Source: Lottia gigantea
Taxonomy: Eukaryota; Mollusca; Gastropoda; Lottiidae
Reading direction: 5' to 3'
NCBI RefSeq assembly: GCF_000327385.1
Contig: NW_008710950.1
Coordinates: 2,185,516-2,249,515 of the forward strand
Length of the DNA: 64,000 nucleotides
In this document: positions 60,583-64,000 of the stretch, piece after piece
How the letters are laid out: the number at the start of each line of letters is the position of its first letter
Position numbering within the stretch: position 1 is the stretch's first letter
Program-made: the position numbers and the translations under genes
Notes under the pieces: model-generated
The model's input: only the letters and a program-made list of their open reading frames with translations
Database searches by the model: none
What the model was told of the DNA's origin: nothing

Positions 60583-60816
60583 ATAGAATAATAAAAGATT
60601 TCAACATAAAACTGTGGATAGAAAATACAACATCTCCAAGTCGACTACATGATCCATTCTCTATTGATAGGCCTATTGTGTCTTCTATAAAAATTTGAAT
60701 TGAGATCATGGATGGAAACTGAAATAATTAATAATTCAAGATAGACCAATTTGGCGTGACGTAAATTTTTGTTATTTTAAGATATATGTTGTTTTTATTT
60801 TCATAGTTTATATTTG

Positions 60817-60822
60817 AATAAA
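60817..60822 (+). terminator. Poly(A) signal of glass
   Basis: An AATAAA about 235 bp after the stop. Another lies only 8 bp after the stop (60590-60595), so short and long 3' ends are possible. Confidence 0.4.
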
Positions 60823-60879
60823 ATGAAATTATACAATATGTAAATATCACTTCCAATGGTCAAGTTACATTGAGAAATA

Positions 60880-63800
60880 AATGGCTATTTACAATTAGGT
60901 TGCTGAACTGACAAAGATATTCCATGCCTTGGTTTTTAAGGTGCATGTATATCAATAGTCCGAAACATCTGCTCTATTCCAGCCTCTGATAGATATTTTG
61001 ACAGTTATCGATAGTTGTCAATAATAGAGTCAGTAAAACAAGGTATGGGTATTTTCCACGACTCTGAAATGCGTTTTTTCTAACATAATATCAAATCACC
61101 TATACGATGACTGTAAATTATTGTTAGGTATCATCGTAAATTTTGTTTTGTTAGTATCACGTGACTTTGTGAGCCTTGAACTTTTAGCTTCAAATGGCCG
61201 ACAAGAGATCAGTTTCGTTAAAAGAAAGAGTGTAGGGAACCGCAGAGGTAACAAATATGGTGTAGTGGTATTATGGTGACTGAAAAGTATCCATATTTCC
61301 GAACAATTATGTGCAGATAAACGAGGCTCGGCTGTGTTTGAATTTGACCGATCCGATTTAAATCAATATGTTAAAGAATTCACAGAGCCTAGTTTTTTTA
61401 GTCTCTGCACCAGCCGACATCTTTCTAAATAGCTCTGAAAGGCTGGTACAAAGGCAGATGTTTCGGTTTATAGAATATTAAGTGCTTCATTATGCTTGAT
61501 CATATGTAATTACATTTATGTGTAAATTATTGTACGTTTCAATCAGATATTGTGCCTTTTTAATTGGTGTATATTATAAATGTGATGATTATAGTACATA
61601 TACGTATTGTTTATTTTACAGCAAAAGTTGTTCCCACTATTTCCCACTATAACTGGAATTATCATGACATTAGAGACCATATTAATTGTTACTGAAGTTA
61701 CATCAATTTATTTAAATATTGATGTGTTATAATTGAGTTCGTAGGATTTGAAATGTTAAAAAAGAATCGATTATATTTTGAGTTTTGAAGAATATTTCTT
61801 GTCAGTTGCAGAAAAAGAATGATTTTAGTTTCTAAAAAAGTATAGCCATGAATAAGAATTTTCTGTGGAAGTCCAGTAGCCAGTGGTTATTTACCTGGAA
61901 GTAAATAAAAACACGTGATGTGTGTCATATGTCAATCAAATGGTCATCAAGTGGTCATCCGGTTTCCTACCTGTCAACATGACGTCGTCACCGACCACGT
62001 GGGTGAAAGTGAGCGTTAAAGTCAATAAATATGTCAGATTTAGAATGAAAATGTAAACGATACTACTTGGTATTATTACAGTCAATAAGGCGTGAGAAAT
62101 AAACTTGTTAATAATTTACACATTATTATTTCACTGTCATGATCACGATGAAACAACAAAAACGTCCAAACTGGAGCAGAAAACTAGGAAGGACCCAATA
62201 TTGTAGATAATTACATAACACAATCTTAGGCCTATTTAATTCTTTTAAATGTCGATTAGGTTTACTATTTATTATGTATGTTTCCTGGATTGTTTTATGA
62301 ATCCTCTGTTATGTTTTATGAATATTTGCTTTCTATTTAACATTTTTTAAAATTATGATTTAAGATTTCGACTTTCTTTTTTGGAATCATGATGCAATTT
62401 TATCTAATTGTCATTCTTATTTTCAGAATTACCATTTTGTTTTCTGTTTTTGCTATGCATATCCCGTTAACATAGAGGATAATTCGCAAAAAAATATTAA
62501 ATGCAAAGTACAAAGAATTAAATTAGAAATTAAAAATATATAAATTATGATAAATATAAAGTTTCGTATTTTTTATCACGATTTTGTTTATCATATTAAG
62601 TCATCTTTGAAAGAAAATGATTATTCTAAAAACACGCAAGTAAAATATATAATCTTGCGTTGTAATTCAGAAAACGAAATTAAAATCAAACAAGAAAACA
62701 TCAATGATAATTTTGAAAACAAAAACGATAAACAATTTATTTTCATCATAATTAGAAAAAAGAAGATTAAAATATTCTAAAACAATTTGATTGAAAGTAT
62801 GACCGAAAATCCTTTTCATATATGATTCCAAATCATTTTATGGCAATATTATACAATTACAATAAAGTAGACTGGTGGTAATAGTTACAAACTTTATATG
62901 ACATGTAGTTGTAAGCAAAATATTCCAAGTCTTACTTTTATGTAAGAGACAAATAATAAATATTGTTTCCTTGCACCAATGTCGGATAACATTAGAATAT
63001 CCGAAAGCTTGGTAAAAGTAACAAAGTCTTCATAAAAATAAATATATTATACTCTATTTCTGTGAATATCAGAGATTACAAATATTTGAATTTCCAGATT
63101 AATAAAATATTTTTGACAATTTTAACAAAACAAAAAATTTTGTAATATTATTACCTTATTCTATATAAAAGTATAATTACGAGTTGTTGCCTGTTTAAAG
63201 AACACAAAGATCTGAATATCGTAAGGTATGAAATAATGAGCTAGAAGCAAATGATGAATAGGGCATATTATAATGTGCTCTATCTCTCTCTTACATCTTA
63301 TTGATCTTCTGTTTGCGAAACCTGCAAAATGTCAGCGGTGGTGGAACAAAAAAAAATCTTCATCATTCCAAAGGGCATTTTGTATAGAGTGCAACATATT
63401 TCTGCGACAGATGAGACGTCACTGCCATCACGTGTTGTGATTGGTTAAAACCTATTAAATTGCTATCGTGACACGTGACTATGTTAGGAAATTGTCACGC
63501 CCTTAAGCTAATGGCATGCCTCGAGGAAAACAGAGAATTTTCGGGTTGAATTTAATATATTTATAGCAAATATTCTGTGACAAATTATGACTCGACGGGT
63601 TTGCCTTCATTGACCTTATGACACCGGATGTATTTAAGTTGATATTAAGAATGATATCTCAGTATGACATATGGCTTATTACTAGTCAAAACCAAGGATC
63701 GATAGCTTGACTTAATTCGGTCTGTAGCCTAGGGTTATGATTAAAAACTGCTTTCTTGATCTGGTTTATAAAGCCTGAGGTTTGTTGTTAATAACGTATT

Positions 63801-64000
63801 AGCTAATTATCTTCTCACTAAATGATCATCGTTACTAAACTGTCTAATCTGATTAAAGTTTTAATATTACACTCAAATGTATTTCGATTTCATTACATAG
63901 ATTACAATGTCTCTCATGGGAAATAATAAGAGTAAGCAAACATGATAAAAATTATCAAAAATATCGCTTGAACAACATAAAACTTTAGCGGGATCGCTAC
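60880..64000. other. Right flank, no gene recognised
   Basis: AT-rich DNA without a supported coding exon. Around 61155-61245 an E-box (ATCACGTGACTT) is followed by a short ATG frame (MADKRSVSLKERV) and a donor-like AGAG|GTAACA, a possible first exon of a gene to the right. Around 63410-63480 there are two more CACGTG motifs and an ATTGG box. These are weak promoter hints only. Confidence 0.35.

Overview
The window looks like nuclear DNA from an AT-rich lophotrochozoan animal, most likely a mollusc and perhaps a gastropod. The genes have GT-AG introns, the non-coding DNA is crowded with LINEs, SINEs, short terminal-inverted-repeat elements and minisatellites, and the five recognisable host gene families are animal ones. 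The mollusc assignment is inference from repeat style. No species marker is present.

Layout. Positions 1 to about 15,889 hold a recent tandem duplication. Each unit carries the 3' end of a gene with a Hedgehog-type Hint (Hog) domain, followed by an intact single-exon bHLH gene. Copy A (1-3,780) runs off the left edge and carries a 704 bp TA-flanked MITE at 1,828-2,531. Copy B (about 3,781-15,889) lacks that MITE but has swollen through two LINE insertions, one with a signal-peptide-like 2A sequence in ORF1 (about 6,107-10,608) and one 5'-truncated on the minus strand (about 11,146-14,040). Positions 15,890-19,860 contain only minisatellites, repeat arrays and SINE debris. A three-exon C19orf12-like gene lies at 19,928-21,090. 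Positions 21,170-26,900 hold a SINE and several MITEs. An uninterrupted 1,452-codon DCAF1 (VprBP) gene occupies 26,971-31,329 on the minus strand. A 5'-truncated RNase H LINE with a perfect 13 bp target duplication is at 32,526-34,672. Ornithine aminotransferase (eight coding exons) runs from 37,985 to 42,155. A gene-poor stretch follows, with a SINE in a perfect 14 bp target duplication (44,000-44,350), a foldback element (45,045-45,356) and a 2.3 kb satellite array (about 48,190-50,520). The last gene is the five-zinc-finger transcription factor Glass (coding 53,428-60,582), which has a roughly 27-copy minisatellite in one intron and a MITE in another. No gene was recognised from 60,583 to the right edge.

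The host genes do not form a pathway. They are an ordinary animal neighbourhood: a mitochondrial enzyme (OAT), a probable mitochondrial/ER membrane protein (C19orf12), a ubiquitin-ligase substrate receptor (DCAF1) and transcription factors (two bHLH copies and Glass). The least ordinary content is the duplicated Hint/bHLH unit with differential insertions, the LINE with a dual-use signal/2A N-terminus, the intron-free DCAF1, and several repeat families whose units fold back on themselves.
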